A stretch of DNA of 64,000 bases from an uncultured Methylocystaceae bacterium (GTDB lineage Bacteria > Pseudomonadota > Alphaproteobacteria > Rhizobiales > Beijerinckiaceae), in the NCBI GenBank assembly GCA_903870245.1, contig CAIQCB010000004.1:1-64000 (forward strand), in the 5' to 3' direction. The notes under the pieces were generated by a model. The model saw nothing but the letters and a program-made list of their open reading frames with translations, ran no database searches and was not told the origin of the DNA. Positions 1-9,527 of this stretch are shown here, piece by piece. Made by a program: the position numbers and the translations under genes. Positions within the stretch are counted from its first letter, which is position 1; each line of letters starts with the position of its first letter.

Positions 1-187
1 AGCCGACGATATCTTCATTTCGGTCGGCGTGTTCATTCACTGGGACGCGAGCGACGACAAGAAGATCCAGGAATACAACTACACTGCGACGAAGGAAGCC
101 ATCGCCCGCGCCGTGGCCGGCGAGCCGAAGGCCGCCGAAGTTGTCGCCAAGCGCAACGAAGCCAAGCATCCCTTCGCCGCCAACTAA
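1..187 (+). CDS. fae: Formaldehyde-activating enzyme, 3' end (partial)
   Basis: The last 61 residues of a formaldehyde-activating enzyme, cut by the left edge; the first full codon is at position 2. Fae condenses formaldehyde with tetrahydromethanopterin in the cytoplasm of methylotrophs. The fragment has the family C-terminus ([11 protein letters not shown], then a KHPFAAN end) and closely matches the same part of the complete fae gene that follows. It differs from that copy mainly in the last 25 residues. The two genes are tandem on the same strand with about 158 bp between them. The N-terminus cannot be judged. Confidence 0.93.
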   Translation, partial: ADDIFISVGVFIHWDASDDKKIQEYNYTATKEAIARAVAGEPKAAEVVAKRNEAKHPFAAN

Positions 188-202
188 GCGACGGGCTATG
201 GA

Positions 203-228
203 CCGGAGGCCGTCAGCGACGCCTCCGG
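203..228 (+). terminator. GC-rich hairpin between the two fae genes
   Basis: Perfect 8-bp stem (CCGGAGGC / GCCTCCGG) with a 10-nt loop, 15 nt after the stop of the first fae. No T-run follows, so it may be a weak terminator or an mRNA-stabilising hairpin that sets different expression of the two copies. Confidence 0.4.
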
Positions 229-345
229 CTCCCTGCTATCCGATGTTGCGGCCGCGATTGCGCGCTGCGGAGTGAATTCAGTGTGACGCATTCCCCGGCG
301 CGCAAGGCGAAAGGGAAGCGTATGTAGCGTTATAAGGGGAAGAAA

Positions 346-918
346 ATGGCTTCGTTCTTTGAGAAACTGTTAGGCGCGCTTTTCCCGAAGCCATCTTCTG
401 GCGGCTTCGCATCCAGCAGCGCGAAAATGGGCGTTGGAGAATCGCTGGTTGGCGACGGCAATGAAGTGGCCCACATCGACCTGATCATGGGACCGCGCGG
501 CTCCGCCGCCGAAAAAGCCTTCGCGAACGCGCTGGTCAACAACAAGGACGGCTTCACGACGCTGCTCGCCGTCATTGCCCCGAATCTGCTGGTCAAGCCG
601 AACACCATTCTGTTTAACAAGGTCACGATCAAGAACGCCAAGCAGGCGGTTCAGATGTTCGGACCGGCGCAGCACGGCGTCGCCAAGGCGGTTGCCGACT
701 CGGTCGCAGAGGGCGTCATCCCGCTGTCCGTCGCCGACGACCTGTTCATCTGCGTTGGCGTGTTCATCCACTGGGAAGCCAACGACGATCAGAAAATCCA
801 GGATTTCAACTACCAGGCGACCAAGGAAGCCATCGAGCGAGCGATGAAAGGCGATCCGACCGCGCAGAGCGTGCTCTCCGCCCGCGTCACCGCCAAGCAT
901 CCTTTCGCCGCCAGCTGA
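346..918 (+). CDS. fae: Formaldehyde-activating enzyme with N-terminal extension
   Basis: 190-aa Fae paralog. Known role: condensation of formaldehyde with tetrahydromethanopterin to methylene-H4MPT. The conserved core starts near residue 28 ([18 protein letters not shown]) with the family's catalytic histidine at His43, then GPRG, the [18 protein letters not shown] segment, [11 protein letters not shown] and the [16 protein letters not shown] end. Canonical Fae is about 170 aa and begins almost directly with the core. Here about 25 extra residues precede it: a short amphipathic stretch ([10 protein letters not shown]) and a Pro/Ser/Gly linker. The start at 346 is backed by a purine-rich ribosome site (AAGGGGAAG) just upstream; the internal ATG at 427 has none. 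The extension may give a different location or partner (inference). Confidence 0.93.
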   Translation: MASFFEKLLGALFPKPSSGGFASSSAKMGVGESLVGDGNEVAHIDLIMGPRGSAAEKAFANALVNNKDGFTTLLAVIAPNLLVKPNTILFNKVTIKNAKQAVQMFGPAQHGVAKAVADSVAEGVIPLSVADDLFICVGVFIHWEANDDQKIQDFNYQATKEAIERAMKGDPTAQSVLSARVTAKHPFAAS

Positions 919-941
919 ACCGGCGCACATTGTCTTTAAGG

Positions 942-966
942 GGGGAGCCATCGAGCTCCCCTTTTT
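942..966 (+). terminator. Rho-independent terminator after fae
   Basis: Stem GGGGAGC / GCTCCCC with a 6-nt loop followed directly by five T, 24 nt after the fae stop. It ends the fae transcript; the next gene converges from the other strand. Confidence 0.85.
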
Positions 967-976
967 CATGCGCAGA

Positions 977-1675
977 TCACGTCACGAAGCGGGCAAGATC
1001 GCAGGCGTTTATTCCGCCATTATGCAGGGCTGTGGACACCAGCACTCCTTTTGCGCCTGTTGTTGCAAGGGTTGCGACATCATCCGCAGAGCGCACGCCG
1101 CCGGCGCCGTAAACCTCGCGTCCTCCGGCGCGGGAAATTACGTCCGCAAGTCGCGCCGCATCCGGTCCGGCGTCGCCGCCAATCCGCGACAGGGTCATGA
1201 CGATCACCTGCGAAGGCCACAGGGCGGCGTTGGTGAGGACCTCCGGATCGCCCAGAAATCCAGCCTCCCGGAAATCAAGGGAAAGCACGCAATCATTATG
1301 AATGTTTAATGCGCCCAGGGTCTCGTTGGACAAAAGGGTTTCGCTGCCAAGGACCAGCCGCAGATTTTTTTGATCGCGCCAGCGCGACGCTTCGGTATTA
1401 CTCCGGACGCCGGGATCAACCCAAAGTTCGAGAGACGGGAAAGACGCGCCGATGTCGCGGATCGCCTCGCGATTGTCTTGTCGACCCTCGATCGCGTCCA
1501 GATCAGCGATATAGAGCCTGTCGAAAGGATATAACGCCATCAGTCTCTGCGCGACGGCTATGGGGGTCGTTGCGCTCGTCAGCCCCGATCGGAGCGGGCG
1601 ATACTCTGAGCGCCGTCCTGCAATAGCGCGTACGACAGCGCCGTTACGAATATCGATGACGGGAACGATCCGCAT
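977..1675 (-). CDS. HisA-related TIM-barrel protein (COG1411 type)
   Basis: 232-aa protein of the ProFAR isomerase (HisA/HisF) superfamily. Visible marks are the N-terminal strand RIVPVIDIRNG with the Asp used by HisA-like barrels, YIADLDAIEG, and a late phosphate-binding loop YGAGGVRSADD. It is divergent from true HisA and fits the uncharacterised group 'related to HisA' (COG1411) known from methanogens and H4MPT-using methylotrophs; the neighbouring fae supports that. A role in C1-cofactor (methanopterin or methanofuran) synthesis is plausible but is inference. It converges on fae across the terminator and its start lies 49 bp from the divergent secreted-protein gene. Confidence 0.75.
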   Translation of the reverse strand: MRIVPVIDIRNGAVVRAIAGRRSEYRPLRSGLTSATTPIAVAQRLMALYPFDRLYIADLDAIEGRQDNREAIRDIGASFPSLELWVDPGVRSNTEASRWRDQKNLRLVLGSETLLSNETLGALNIHNDCVLSLDFREAGFLGDPEVLTNAALWPSQVIVMTLSRIGGDAGPDAARLADVISRAGGREVYGAGGVRSADDVATLATTGAKGVLVSTALHNGGINACDLARFVT

Positions 1676-1724
1676 GAGGCATTATATGCAAAAGCCGGAT
1701 GTTTCCGAAAAGGGCGATCGACGC

Positions 1725-2333
1725 ATGAAATCCACCCGCCTCGCGATTTTGGCCTTGCTGACGTTCGGCGACGGCGCAGCGGCTCAGATGTCCGCGCAAA
1801 GCGACTGGCCCTGCAAACAGGTGCGCGTGCCGGAAATCGCTATCGGCGGGGTCTGGAGCGGTCCGGCAATCGACAGCGACAGCCGCAACTGGCGCGATGA
1901 CGCACCCGTCGCCGATCTCGTGTCGCGGGTCCGCCAACGCCGCACGCCTCTCGTCGACGCCGAGACATTGATCGCTGATTTCGCCCGCACAGCCGGAACG
2001 CAGCGCAAGGCCATTTTAACGCGTCTTTTCGCCGGGATATATGAGTCGATGAATGACGAGCGCCGCGACGTGGTCAACGGCCTCGACCGGTTTGGTCGCC
2101 GTCTGAAAGACATGGCGGAAATCACGCGGCGGGGAAGCGAAGAACTGCGCAAGCTTCAGGACCAGAAACCTACGGATCCGGAGGCTATCCGCAACGCCAG
2201 CGAGACGTTGCAATGGCGGTTGCGTCTCTTCGAGGAGCAGCGCCGCATGGCCGCCTATGTTTGCGAGAGCCCTGCGCTGATTGAACAACGGCTGGGCGCG
2301 CTGGCCCGCGCCATTGCCAAAGAGATGAATTAG
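1725..2333 (+). CDS. Secreted alpha-helical protein of unknown function
   Basis: 202 aa, no family recognised. The start at 1725 is chosen because it gives a clean signal peptide (MKSTRLAILALLTFGDGAAAQ) with AAAAGGG about 10 nt upstream; the frame is open further upstream, into the divergent HisA-like gene. The mature part has WPCKQVRVPEI near its start, then about 130 residues rich in Arg, Glu and Leu, likely helical or coiled coil. There are two Cys (near the N-terminus and in YVCESP), which could form a disulfide in the periplasm. It sits between the HisA-like gene (divergent) and dxs (convergent, 13 bp gap). Confidence 0.7.
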   Translation: MKSTRLAILALLTFGDGAAAQMSAQSDWPCKQVRVPEIAIGGVWSGPAIDSDSRNWRDDAPVADLVSRVRQRRTPLVDAETLIADFARTAGTQRKAILTRLFAGIYESMNDERRDVVNGLDRFGRRLKDMAEITRRGSEELRKLQDQKPTDPEAIRNASETLQWRLRLFEEQRRMAAYVCESPALIEQRLGALARAIAKEMN

Positions 2334-2346
2334 CGACGCGCGCCGA

Positions 2347-4284
2347 TCAGGCGATCATGACGCGCGAAGCGGCGTTTTGGTCGCCCAGCAATTCGAGGGC
2401 TTTGGCGACCATCGCTTTCGAGTCGAGCATCGCCCTGGCGATCATTATTTCGTGCTTGTCGTGATCGATATAGACGTCGGGCAGGGTCAGGCTGCGGAAT
2501 TTGAAGGCGCCACGGACGCCATCAAGGAATCCGTCGTCCGAGAGCATCTGGAAAACCTGCGCGCCAAAACCGCCAATCGAGCCTTCCTCGACCGAAATCA
2601 GAACCTCATGATTGGCGGCGAGTTGGCGAAGCAGGTCGCGATCGATCGGCTTGGCGAACCGGGCGTCGGCGACAGTGGTCGAGACGCCATAATTCTCCAG
2701 TTCTTCGGCCGCCTTCATTGCATCGGCCAGTCTCGTGCCGAGCGAGAGGATCGCAACTTTCGAGCCTTCCCGAAGCACGCGTCCCTTGCCGATTTCCAGC
2801 ACATCGCCACGGTCCGGCAACTCGACGCCAAGACCCTCGCCCCGCGGATAACGGAAAGCGATCGGTCCCTCGTCATAGGCGGCGGCGGTGGCGACCATAT
2901 GCATCAGCTCGGCCTCATCGCCGGCGGCCATCATCACCATGCCCGGCAGACAGCCGAGATAGGCGATATCGAACGCGCCCGCGTGGGTGGGCCCGTCGGC
3001 GCCGACCAGTCCGGCGCGATCAATGGCGAAACGCACAGGTAGATGCTGGATCGCGACGTCATGCACGACCTGGTCGTATCCGCGTTGCAGAAACGTTGAG
3101 TAAAGCGCGCAAAATGGCTTGTAGCCCTCGCAGGCCAGGCCGGCGGCGAAGGTCACGGCGTGTTGCTCGGCGATGGCAACGTCGAAAGTGCGATGCGGAA
3201 AAGCCTTGCCGAAAATGTCCAGCCCGGTGCCGGACGGCATCGCGGCGGTGATAGCGACGATCTTGTCGTCGTGCTCGGCTTCGGCGACCAGCGATCTGGC
3301 GAAAACGCTGGTGTAGGAGGGAGCGTTCGCCTTCGGCTTGATCTGCGCGAAGGTTTTCATATCGAATTTATTGACCGCGTGACATTTGTCTGCGGCCTCT
3401 TCCGCCGGGGCGAACCCCTTGCCTTTCTGGGTGACGACATGAACCAGCACCGGACCGTCGTCCTTGTCGCGAACATTCATCAGCACCGGCAGCAAATGAT
3501 CGAGGTTATGACCATCAATGGGGCCGACGTAATAAAAGCCCAGTTCCTCGAACATCGTCCCGCCGGTGATGAAGCTGCGGGAAAATTCTTCGGCCTTGCG
3601 CGCCTTATCGTAGATGAAGCGGGGCAAATGGCTGGCGAGTTGTTTTGCTGCGTCGCGGATCGATCGATAGGCCCCGCCGGAGACGAGACGGGCGAGATAG
3701 GCCGACATGGCGCCGGTCGGCGGCGCAATCGACATATCATTGTCGTTGAGGATGACGATGAGGCGAGAGTCCAGCGCGCCTGCGTTATTCAGCGCCTCAT
3801 AGGCCATGCCGGCGGACATGGAGCTGTCGCCGATGACGGCCACGACGTGGTTGTCGCCTTCGCCAAGATCGCGAGCGACCGCCATGCCGAGACCGGCGGA
3901 AATTGAAGTGGAGGAGTGACCTGCGCCAAAGGCGTCATACTCGCTCTCGGCGCGCTTGGTGAAGCCGGAGAGGCCGCCGCCTGTGCGCAGGGTGCGGATA
4001 CGATCGCGGCGACCTGTCAGGATTTTATGGGGATAGGTCTGATGACCGACGTCCCAGATGATTTTATCTGTCGGCGTATCGAAAACATAATGCAGCGCGA
4101 CCGTCAGCTCGATGACGCCCAGACCTGCGCCCAGATGGCCGCCGGTAACCGAGACGGCGTCGATGGTTTCGTGCCGCAACTCATCGGCGACCTGTTTCAG
4201 ATCGGCGGGCTTGAGCTTTCGCAGATCCTTCGGGGTCAGGATCGAGTCGAGAAGGGGCGTTTTCGATGTCGTCAATATTTGCAC
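2347..4284 (-). CDS. dxs: 1-deoxy-D-xylulose-5-phosphate synthase
   Basis: 645 aa, the usual length. Makes DXP from pyruvate and glyceraldehyde 3-phosphate, the first step of the MEP isoprenoid pathway, with thiamine diphosphate. The ThDP-binding motif is GDSSMSAG (152-159) through NDNDM (180-184); [13 protein letters not shown] (77-89) and [15 protein letters not shown] (119-133) are family signatures; [13 protein letters not shown] marks the pyrimidine domain. The later pathway gene ispG lies at 26.6 kb but is not in an operon with it. A 147-bp gap separates dxs from the L,D-transpeptidase gene upstream on the same strand. Confidence 0.98.
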   Translation of the reverse strand: MQILTTSKTPLLDSILTPKDLRKLKPADLKQVADELRHETIDAVSVTGGHLGAGLGVIELTVALHYVFDTPTDKIIWDVGHQTYPHKILTGRRDRIRTLRTGGGLSGFTKRAESEYDAFGAGHSSTSISAGLGMAVARDLGEGDNHVVAVIGDSSMSAGMAYEALNNAGALDSRLIVILNDNDMSIAPPTGAMSAYLARLVSGGAYRSIRDAAKQLASHLPRFIYDKARKAEEFSRSFITGGTMFEELGFYYVGPIDGHNLDHLLPVLMNVRDKDDGPVLVHVVTQKGKGFAPAEEAADKCHAVNKFDMKTFAQIKPKANAPSYTSVFARSLVAEAEHDDKIVAITAAMPSGTGLDIFGKAFPHRTFDVAIAEQHAVTFAAGLACEGYKPFCALYSTFLQRGYDQVVHDVAIQHLPVRFAIDRAGLVGADGPTHAGAFDIAYLGCLPGMVMMAAGDEAELMHMVATAAAYDEGPIAFRYPRGEGLGVELPDRGDVLEIGKGRVLREGSKVAILSLGTRLADAMKAAEELENYGVSTTVADARFAKPIDRDLLRQLAANHEVLISVEEGSIGGFGAQVFQMLSDDGFLDGVRGAFKFRSLTLPDVYIDHDKHEIMIARAMLDSKAMVAKALELLGDQNAASRVMIA

Positions 4285-4431
4285 TCTCTATTCTCGGGCC
4301 GGAACGGAGATCTGATGCATAGGCATAACCGCATTGCGCCCTCGCCGCAAACGTGGGTTTGGCCGGATGCTCGACTCATGCCGAGACTGTTGCCGGCGCG
4401 CAACGTTTTTGGCGCCCCTCAAGGGAACAAA

Positions 4432-5094
4432 TCAAAAACGCCAAACGCTATCGACCAAATCCTCGAAGGGATCGCCGTTTCGGCCGGCTCCGGCTGGCTT
4501 GTCGACGTTCTGTTGAATCGACGACCGCTCCGGCTCGCGGCGTGGGTCCCGGACCGCAGCGGCGGGCGCGCGACCCAAAACCGGCTCTCTTTCAAATTCG
4601 CGCGAAGGTTGGCGCGCCGTCTCGCGATCCTTACCGCGACGGCCGCCCGGCGTCATGCCGATGATCTCCACCTCGGCGCCGCTGGTTTCCCCGCCGTCCT
4701 CTGAAATCCATTCGTAGAGCTTTTTGGCGTTGGCGACCGATAACCGCACGCAGCCATGCGAGGCGGGACGCCCCAGACCACGCTCATAGGTGCCGTGAAT
4801 GGCGAGGCCGCGAGACGAAAAGAACATCGCGTAGGGCATCGGAGCCTGTTCGTACTCGTCGGATTTATGGTCGGGCTCCATGCGGTAAACAACGTAATGT
4901 CCCGTCGGAGTCTCAAATCCGGGACGGCCGCTGGAAATTTTCCAGACCACCGTGTCCCCGTTCTTGCGGGTCGCCGTGAGTTGCTGGGCGGACAGGTCGA
5001 TGGCGATCTGGACCTTGGCGAATGCGGCCTGGGCGGCCAGTGTCCCGGCCAGCAGGATCGCTGGCGGCGTGAACTGTTTCAGGAGCGTGAACAT
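4432..5094 (-). CDS. L,D-transpeptidase (YkuD domain), exported
   Basis: 220 aa. The signal peptide ends near AQAAFA (residue 26), followed by a YkuD domain to about residue 150. The catalytic motif is complete: IHGTYE (99-104), then SHGCVRL with nucleophile Cys115. Such enzymes form 3-3 peptidoglycan cross-links or attach proteins to peptidoglycan in the periplasm. A basic, Arg-rich low-complexity tail of about 65 residues follows and is not part of the domain. Upstream lies the divergent LptM/lysA pair. Confidence 0.93.
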   Translation of the reverse strand: MFTLLKQFTPPAILLAGTLAAQAAFAKVQIAIDLSAQQLTATRKNGDTVVWKISSGRPGFETPTGHYVVYRMEPDHKSDEYEQAPMPYAMFFSSRGLAIHGTYERGLGRPASHGCVRLSVANAKKLYEWISEDGGETSGAEVEIIGMTPGGRRGKDRETARQPSREFEREPVLGRAPAAAVRDPRREPERSSIQQNVDKPAGAGRNGDPFEDLVDSVWRF

Positions 5095-5281
5095 GCCAGA
5101 ACATAATCATGGCGCGCGGCCGGGGTAAACAGTCGACCCCGGTAGACCAGGCGGAACCGGACGTCCGGCTCTCGCCTTTTCTCGTCCTGTTGTTATAGTA
5201 TGTTTCCGGGCGGTTTCTCCAATCATTGGAGAGACTTTTCCGGTAGCACGTTTTTCCCGCTCCCCGATCCGACGAACGCCC

Positions 5282-5569
5282 GTGACCTTTCGCTCTCATA
5301 TCCTTCTCGCAACCTTAACGCTGCTCATCGCCAGCGGGCTCGCCGGCTGCGGACGCCGGGGCCCCCTGGAGCTGCCGCCCGAAACCCAGGCCTATGGCGA
5401 AGCATTGAAAAAACAGCGACAGGAGGCGGCGCAAGAGAGCGGCAAGCCCGATCCTGCGCCGCCCTTCACGCCCAACAGCGATCAACCGTCGCGCAAGTCC
5501 GATATTCCGGGCACCAGCGGCAACCGACCGACGCAGACCTATCCCTTCCCGCTTGATCCGATTCTGTAG
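5282..5569 (+). CDS. lptM: Small lipoprotein, LptM-like
   Basis: 95-aa lipoprotein starting at GTG. The signal sequence ends in the lipobox LAGC at residues 20-23, followed by GRRGPLELPP, the hallmark of the LptM family (chaperone for disulfide maturation of the LPS translocon LptDE). The tail is Pro/Ser-rich and disordered. It lies 5 bp before lysA; lptM-lysA is a common alphaproteobacterial pair, often preceded by argH, but here argH is 11 kb away on the other strand. The functional name rests on the short motif and the context. Confidence 0.8.
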   Translation: MTFRSHILLATLTLLIASGLAGCGRRGPLELPPETQAYGEALKKQRQEAAQESGKPDPAPPFTPNSDQPSRKSDIPGTSGNRPTQTYPFPLDPIL

Positions 5570-5574
5570 GCCCA

Positions 5575-6843
5575 ATGCATCATTTCGCCTATCGAGACGG
5601 CGCGCTCTTCGTCGAAGAGGTCGACGTCGCAACCCTCGCCGGTGTCGTCGGCACGCCGTTCTACTGTTACTCGGCTTCGACAATCCGTCGACATATCAGG
5701 GTATTTTCCCAGGCCTTTGCCGGTCTCGACGCGCTTGTCTGCTACGCGGTGAAAGCCAACTCCAACCAGGCCGTTCTCCGCCTTTTGGCGCAGGAGGGCG
5801 CCGGTATGGACGTGGTCTCGGGCGGCGAGTTGGCCCGCGCGCTGGCCGCCGGCGCGCCGGCCAGCAGAATTACTTTTTCGGGCGTCGGCAAAACCGAAGC
5901 AGAGATCGTCGCGGCGCTCGACGCCGGCATTTTCTGCTTCAATGTCGAGTCCGAGCCTGAGCTCGCCGCAGTCTCGCGTCTGGCGAGCGAACGCGGCAAG
6001 ACGGCGCCCGTATCGCTGCGCGTCAATCCCGATGTCGACGCCCGAACGCACGCCAAAATCTCCACCGGCCTGTCGGAAAACAAATTCGGCGTGCCGCTCT
6101 CGACCGCGCGCGCAGTCTATGCCCGGGCGGCGCGATTACCGGGAATTCGCATTGCCGGCGCCGACATGCATATCGGCTCGCAGCTCACTGAGCTTGAGCC
6201 CTTCGATGAGGCGTTCTCCCTGCTCGCAGGTCTGGTGCGCGATCTGCGCGCCGATGGCCACGACATATCCCACATTGACCTCGGCGGCGGCCTCGGAATT
6301 CCCTATCACGAGGGTGAAGACCCGAAATCCTACCATCCCGAGCAATATGCGGCGATCGTGCGCCGGCGTTTCGCCGGGCTGGACTGCAAGCTGGTGTTCG
6401 AACCGGGTCGATTGATCGTCGGCAACGCAGGCGTGCTGATCACGCGGGTAATTTACGTGAAGCGCGGCGAAGCGAAAACATTCGTCATCGTCGACGCCGG
6501 CATGAACGACCTCATCCGTCCAACGCTATACGACGCCTGGCACGATATTATTCCCGTGCGCGTGGCGACGGATCGCGCCGCCATCGTCGCCGATGTCGTG
6601 GGGCCCGTATGCGAAACCGGCGACTATCTGGCGCAGGGCCGCACGTTGCCGGAAACCCTGCCCAACGAATTGCTCTGCGTGCTAACCGCCGGGGCCTATG
6701 GCGCGGTGCAGGCCGGAACCTACAACACGCGCCCGCTGATCCCGGAAGTTCTGGTGGAAGGCGACCGTTACGCGCTGATCCGTCCGCGTCAGAGCGTCGC
6801 AGACATCATCGCCATGGATCGTGTGCCGGAATGGCTGGGTTAG
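5575..6843 (+). CDS. lysA: Diaminopimelate decarboxylase
   Basis: 422 aa. Decarboxylates meso-diaminopimelate to L-lysine, the last lysine step, with PLP. Fold-type III enzyme: PLP lysine Lys60 in CYAVKAN, SGVGKTEAEI, HIGSQL, the phosphate-binding GGGLGIPY, EPGR, CETGD (active-site Cys) and the C-terminal GAYGAVQAGTYNTRP. Cotranscribed with the LptM-like gene 5 bp upstream. Normal length with no damage seen. Confidence 0.98.
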   Translation: MHHFAYRDGALFVEEVDVATLAGVVGTPFYCYSASTIRRHIRVFSQAFAGLDALVCYAVKANSNQAVLRLLAQEGAGMDVVSGGELARALAAGAPASRITFSGVGKTEAEIVAALDAGIFCFNVESEPELAAVSRLASERGKTAPVSLRVNPDVDARTHAKISTGLSENKFGVPLSTARAVYARAARLPGIRIAGADMHIGSQLTELEPFDEAFSLLAGLVRDLRADGHDISHIDLGGGLGIPYHEGEDPKSYHPEQYAAIVRRRFAGLDCKLVFEPGRLIVGNAGVLITRVIYVKRGEAKTFVIVDAGMNDLIRPTLYDAWHDIIPVRVATDRAAIVADVVGPVCETGDYLAQGRTLPETLPNELLCVLTAGAYGAVQAGTYNTRPLIPEVLVEGDRYALIRPRQSVADIIAMDRVPEWLG

Positions 6844-7082
6844 TCGCGAGCGCGTTATCGGCGCCAAGAAATTCATGCAAAACCATACGTTTCATTAACT
6901 ATGCGCAACGGTATCGGCGGGAAGAAAGTTTGAAAATCCAGGTTTTACTGGACATCTGCGCGTGGACCGCTAGGCTCAAGCTCCCGGCAGTAGCCTGAAT
7001 TGCGTGTTGACGCCTTGCGCGGCGGTCCAGGCGCTTCACCGGCCATGTCCGCTTCACGGCTTTCGTCCGAGGAATCCAGGAA

Positions 7083-7619
7083 ATGAAACAATTTGCTCTT
7101 ATCGCCGGCGCGGCGCTTGTCGCTGCGAGCGTTCTGCCCGCCTTTGCTCACAACACCGGCCATCGCCATCATCATCGCCACCACCATCACAAGCCGCTGG
7201 AGGCCAAATACTTTCCGATCGCTGACGAGCTGGCCCTGTCGCGCGCTGTCGTCGAGACCTGCTACAAAACGGACGGCGCCAATCTGAACAAGAGCTACTG
7301 GGAAGAGCAAATCGCGCTCATCCCCAAGCGGGAGCTTTATTCCTTTAACAGACGGGTCGAGAAGGGCTCGCAGGAAATCGAGAGCGGCGTCGCCCCGGAC
7401 AAGGCCGCCCTGTGGTGTGACGACCGTCTGGATGATTTCGCCAAAAAATATAAAACCACGCTCAATCCGCCGCTGGATAACGGTCCGGCCAATCATCCGA
7501 TATGCTGGAGCGATCCGAGCGGCATGTATGGCTGCGGGGGCATCGGCTACGATAATCCCCTGGCCGGCGTCAACGAGATCATCAAGGATCCGGAAGAAGC
7601 CCTCGACGATTCGAAATAG
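7083..7619 (+). CDS. Secreted protein with His-rich N-terminus
   Basis: 178 aa, family not recognised. The signal peptide ends at AFA (near residue 22). The mature protein starts with a histidine cluster (HNTGHRHHHRHHHHK), a likely transition-metal binding segment. The rest is a mixed alpha/beta domain with four Cys (ETCYKTD, ALWCDDR, HPICWSD, YGCGGIGYD), enough for two periplasmic disulfides. AGGAATCCAGG just before the ATG supplies the ribosome site. The gene stands alone and ends at a strong terminator. Metal storage, delivery or sensing is a guess from composition. Confidence 0.75.
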   Translation: MKQFALIAGAALVAASVLPAFAHNTGHRHHHRHHHHKPLEAKYFPIADELALSRAVVETCYKTDGANLNKSYWEEQIALIPKRELYSFNRRVEKGSQEIESGVAPDKAALWCDDRLDDFAKKYKTTLNPPLDNGPANHPICWSDPSGMYGCGGIGYDNPLAGVNEIIKDPEEALDDSK

Positions 7620-7640
7620 GTCGGCGTCACGACGGAACAT

Positions 7641-7672
7641 CGCCGCCGGACTGTTGCCGGCGGCGTTTTTTT
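7641..7672 (+). terminator. Strong rho-independent terminator
   Basis: 9-bp stem CGCCGCCGG / CCGGCGGCG with a 7-nt loop and seven T, 22 nt after the stop of the His-rich secreted protein gene. It lies between convergent genes; the T-run serves the plus strand. Confidence 0.9.
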
Positions 7673-7691
7673 GGCGATCCTCAAGCGAGGG

Positions 7692-8702
7692 TCAATATTC
7701 CAGCGCGCCGTGCGTCGCGCGGTACTCCCGATACCACGCAACCAGCGCGCCGACGCCTTCCTCGATTGAGGTGTGCGGACGATAGCCCGTCAGCTGCTCA
7801 AGCAAATCCGTATTGGCGAAGGTGCGTGGCACGTCGCCCTTCTGCATCGGCAAATAATTGCGGATCGCTTTCTTGCCGAGCGCGTTTTCGATGGCGGCGA
7901 TGAAATCCAGCAACGCCGCCGGCTCGCCGCGACCGATATTGACGACGCGGTGCGGCGCCACAGGCGAGACGGACGCATCTCCCCCGTCGATCGACGGCGG
8001 ACAGTCGATCAGGCGAATGATCGCTTCAACAAGATCGTCGACATAGGTAAAATCGCGCGACATCTCCCCGAAGTTGTAGATATCGATCGGCCGCCCGCTC
8101 TCGATGGCGTCGACGAATTTCAGCGGCGCCATGTCGGGACGTCCCCAGGGACCATAAACCGTAAAAAAGCGAAACAGCGTCGTCGGGATCGACCACAGAT
8201 GCGCATAACTATGCGTCATCGCCTCGCCGGCTTTCTTGGTGGCGGCGTAGAGGGTCAAGGGTTGATCGGCGCGGTCGCTCTCATAAAACGGCACGCTGGG
8301 GCTCGCGCCATAAACCGAGCTGGTGGAGGCGACCAAAAAGTGACGCGGTTTTAAGATGCGCGCCATTTCCATCATGTTGAACGCGCCTACCAGATTGGCC
8401 TCGATATAGGCGCGCGGATTTTCGAGGCTGTAGCGCACCCCGGCCTGCGCCGCGAGATGAATGATGACGTCCGGCGCGGCGTCTTCGGCGGCGCGCGTCA
8501 GGGCCGGCATATCCTCCAGCATCGCGATCGTGTCGCGATAGCCGTTGCTGCGCATGAGCATGGCGCGCCGCGCTTCCTTCAGCCGCACGTCATAATAGCG
8601 GGTCATGCCGTCGAAGCCGGCCACGAAATGACCACGGTCGAGCAGACGCCGCGCCAGTTGAAAACCGATGAAGCCGGCCGTGCCGGTTATGAAAACGCGC
8701 AT
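7692..8702 (-). CDS. NAD-dependent sugar epimerase, probable UDP-glucuronate 4-epimerase
   Basis: 336-aa extended short-chain dehydrogenase. NAD motif TGTAGFIG (7-14), catalytic Ser128, Tyr152 and Lys156 (YAATKK), and [15 protein letters not shown] typical of UDP-glucuronate 4-epimerases. It would interconvert UDP-glucuronate and UDP-galacturonate for surface polysaccharide or LPS. The ugd gene, which makes UDP-glucuronate, is in this window at 57.2 kb, so the chemistry fits. It stands alone between the terminator and truA. Substrate is inferred from the family. Confidence 0.88.
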   Translation of the reverse strand: MRVFITGTAGFIGFQLARRLLDRGHFVAGFDGMTRYYDVRLKEARRAMLMRSNGYRDTIAMLEDMPALTRAAEDAAPDVIIHLAAQAGVRYSLENPRAYIEANLVGAFNMMEMARILKPRHFLVASTSSVYGASPSVPFYESDRADQPLTLYAATKKAGEAMTHSYAHLWSIPTTLFRFFTVYGPWGRPDMAPLKFVDAIESGRPIDIYNFGEMSRDFTYVDDLVEAIIRLIDCPPSIDGGDASVSPVAPHRVVNIGRGEPAALLDFIAAIENALGKKAIRNYLPMQKGDVPRTFANTDLLEQLTGYRPHTSIEEGVGALVAWYREYRATHGALEY

Positions 8703-8768
8703 TTATCCAACGTGAGGCGAGGGGAGGTGCCTCTGCATGGGCAAAAGCGCCAAAGCTGTCAACGGCGC

Positions 8769-9527
8769 CTATGCGTCCCAGGCCTCCGGCGGATAATCGA
8801 CCGCGACCAGATAGAGCCCCTGCGGCGGCGCAACCTGGCCGCAGCGGGCGCGGTCTTTCGCCGCCAACGCAGCGGCGAGATCCGCGGCGCGCCATTTGCC
8901 GGCGCCGACGTGTTCGAGCGAGCCGGCCATGGAGCGCACCTGATTGTGCAGAAACGAGCGCGCCGTAACCTCGATCTCGATGCGTTCCCCGACGCGCCGC
9001 ACCTCAAACCGATCCAGCGTGCGCACCGGCGAACGGGCCTGACACTCCGACGCGCGAAAGGTCGTGAAATCGTGACGGCCAAGCATTTGCTGCGCCGCTT
9101 CATGCATCGCATCGACGTCAAGCGGCCATTTGACATGCCAGGCGCGGCCCAGCGTCAGGGCGAGCGGGGCCCGGCGATTGTCGATGATGTAGCGGTAATG
9201 TCGGCGAAGGGCGGAAAAACGCGCCTCGAAATCGTCGGAGACAGCGCGCGCCGCGAGCACTGCGACCGGCGTGGGCTTGAGATGGGCGTTGAGCGCGTCG
9301 CGCAATTTATCGGGCCGCCAGTCGCGCGCCATGTCGATGTGCGCCACCTGACCAAGCGCATGGACGCCGGCGTCGGTGCGGCCGGCGCCATGCACGACGG
9401 CAGGAAGGCCATTGATCGCCCCAGCGGCTTCCTCCAGCCGCTGCTGAACCGAGAGACCATTCGCCTGACGCTGCCAGCCGACAAAAGGGCCGCCGTCATA
9501 TTCGATGGTCAGCGCGTAACGCGGCAT
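8769..9527 (-). CDS. truA: tRNA pseudouridine(38-40) synthase
   Basis: 252 aa. Converts U38-U40 of the anticodon stem to pseudouridine. The catalytic Asp is Asp52 in [21 protein letters not shown] at the N-terminus and TFRASECQA further on are typical. The ATG at 9527 overlaps the fmt stop as ATGA, so translation is coupled; a longer frame reaching into fmt has no homology. Third gene of def-fmt-truA. Confidence 0.97.
   Translation of the reverse strand: MPRYALTIEYDGGPFVGWQRQANGLSVQQRLEEAAGAINGLPAVVHGAGRTDAGVHALGQVAHIDMARDWRPDKLRDALNAHLKPTPVAVLAARAVSDDFEARFSALRRHYRYIIDNRRAPLALTLGRAWHVKWPLDVDAMHEAAQQMLGRHDFTTFRASECQARSPVRTLDRFEVRRVGERIEIEVTARSFLHNQVRSMAGSLEHVGAGKWRAADLAAALAAKDRARCGQVAPPQGLYLVAVDYPPEAWDA

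Noticed and set aside
4400-4445. Terminator between the L,D-transpeptidase gene and dxs
   Set aside because: TTTGGCG/CGCCAAA arms are separated by a long loop and lack a proper T-run; too weak to call.
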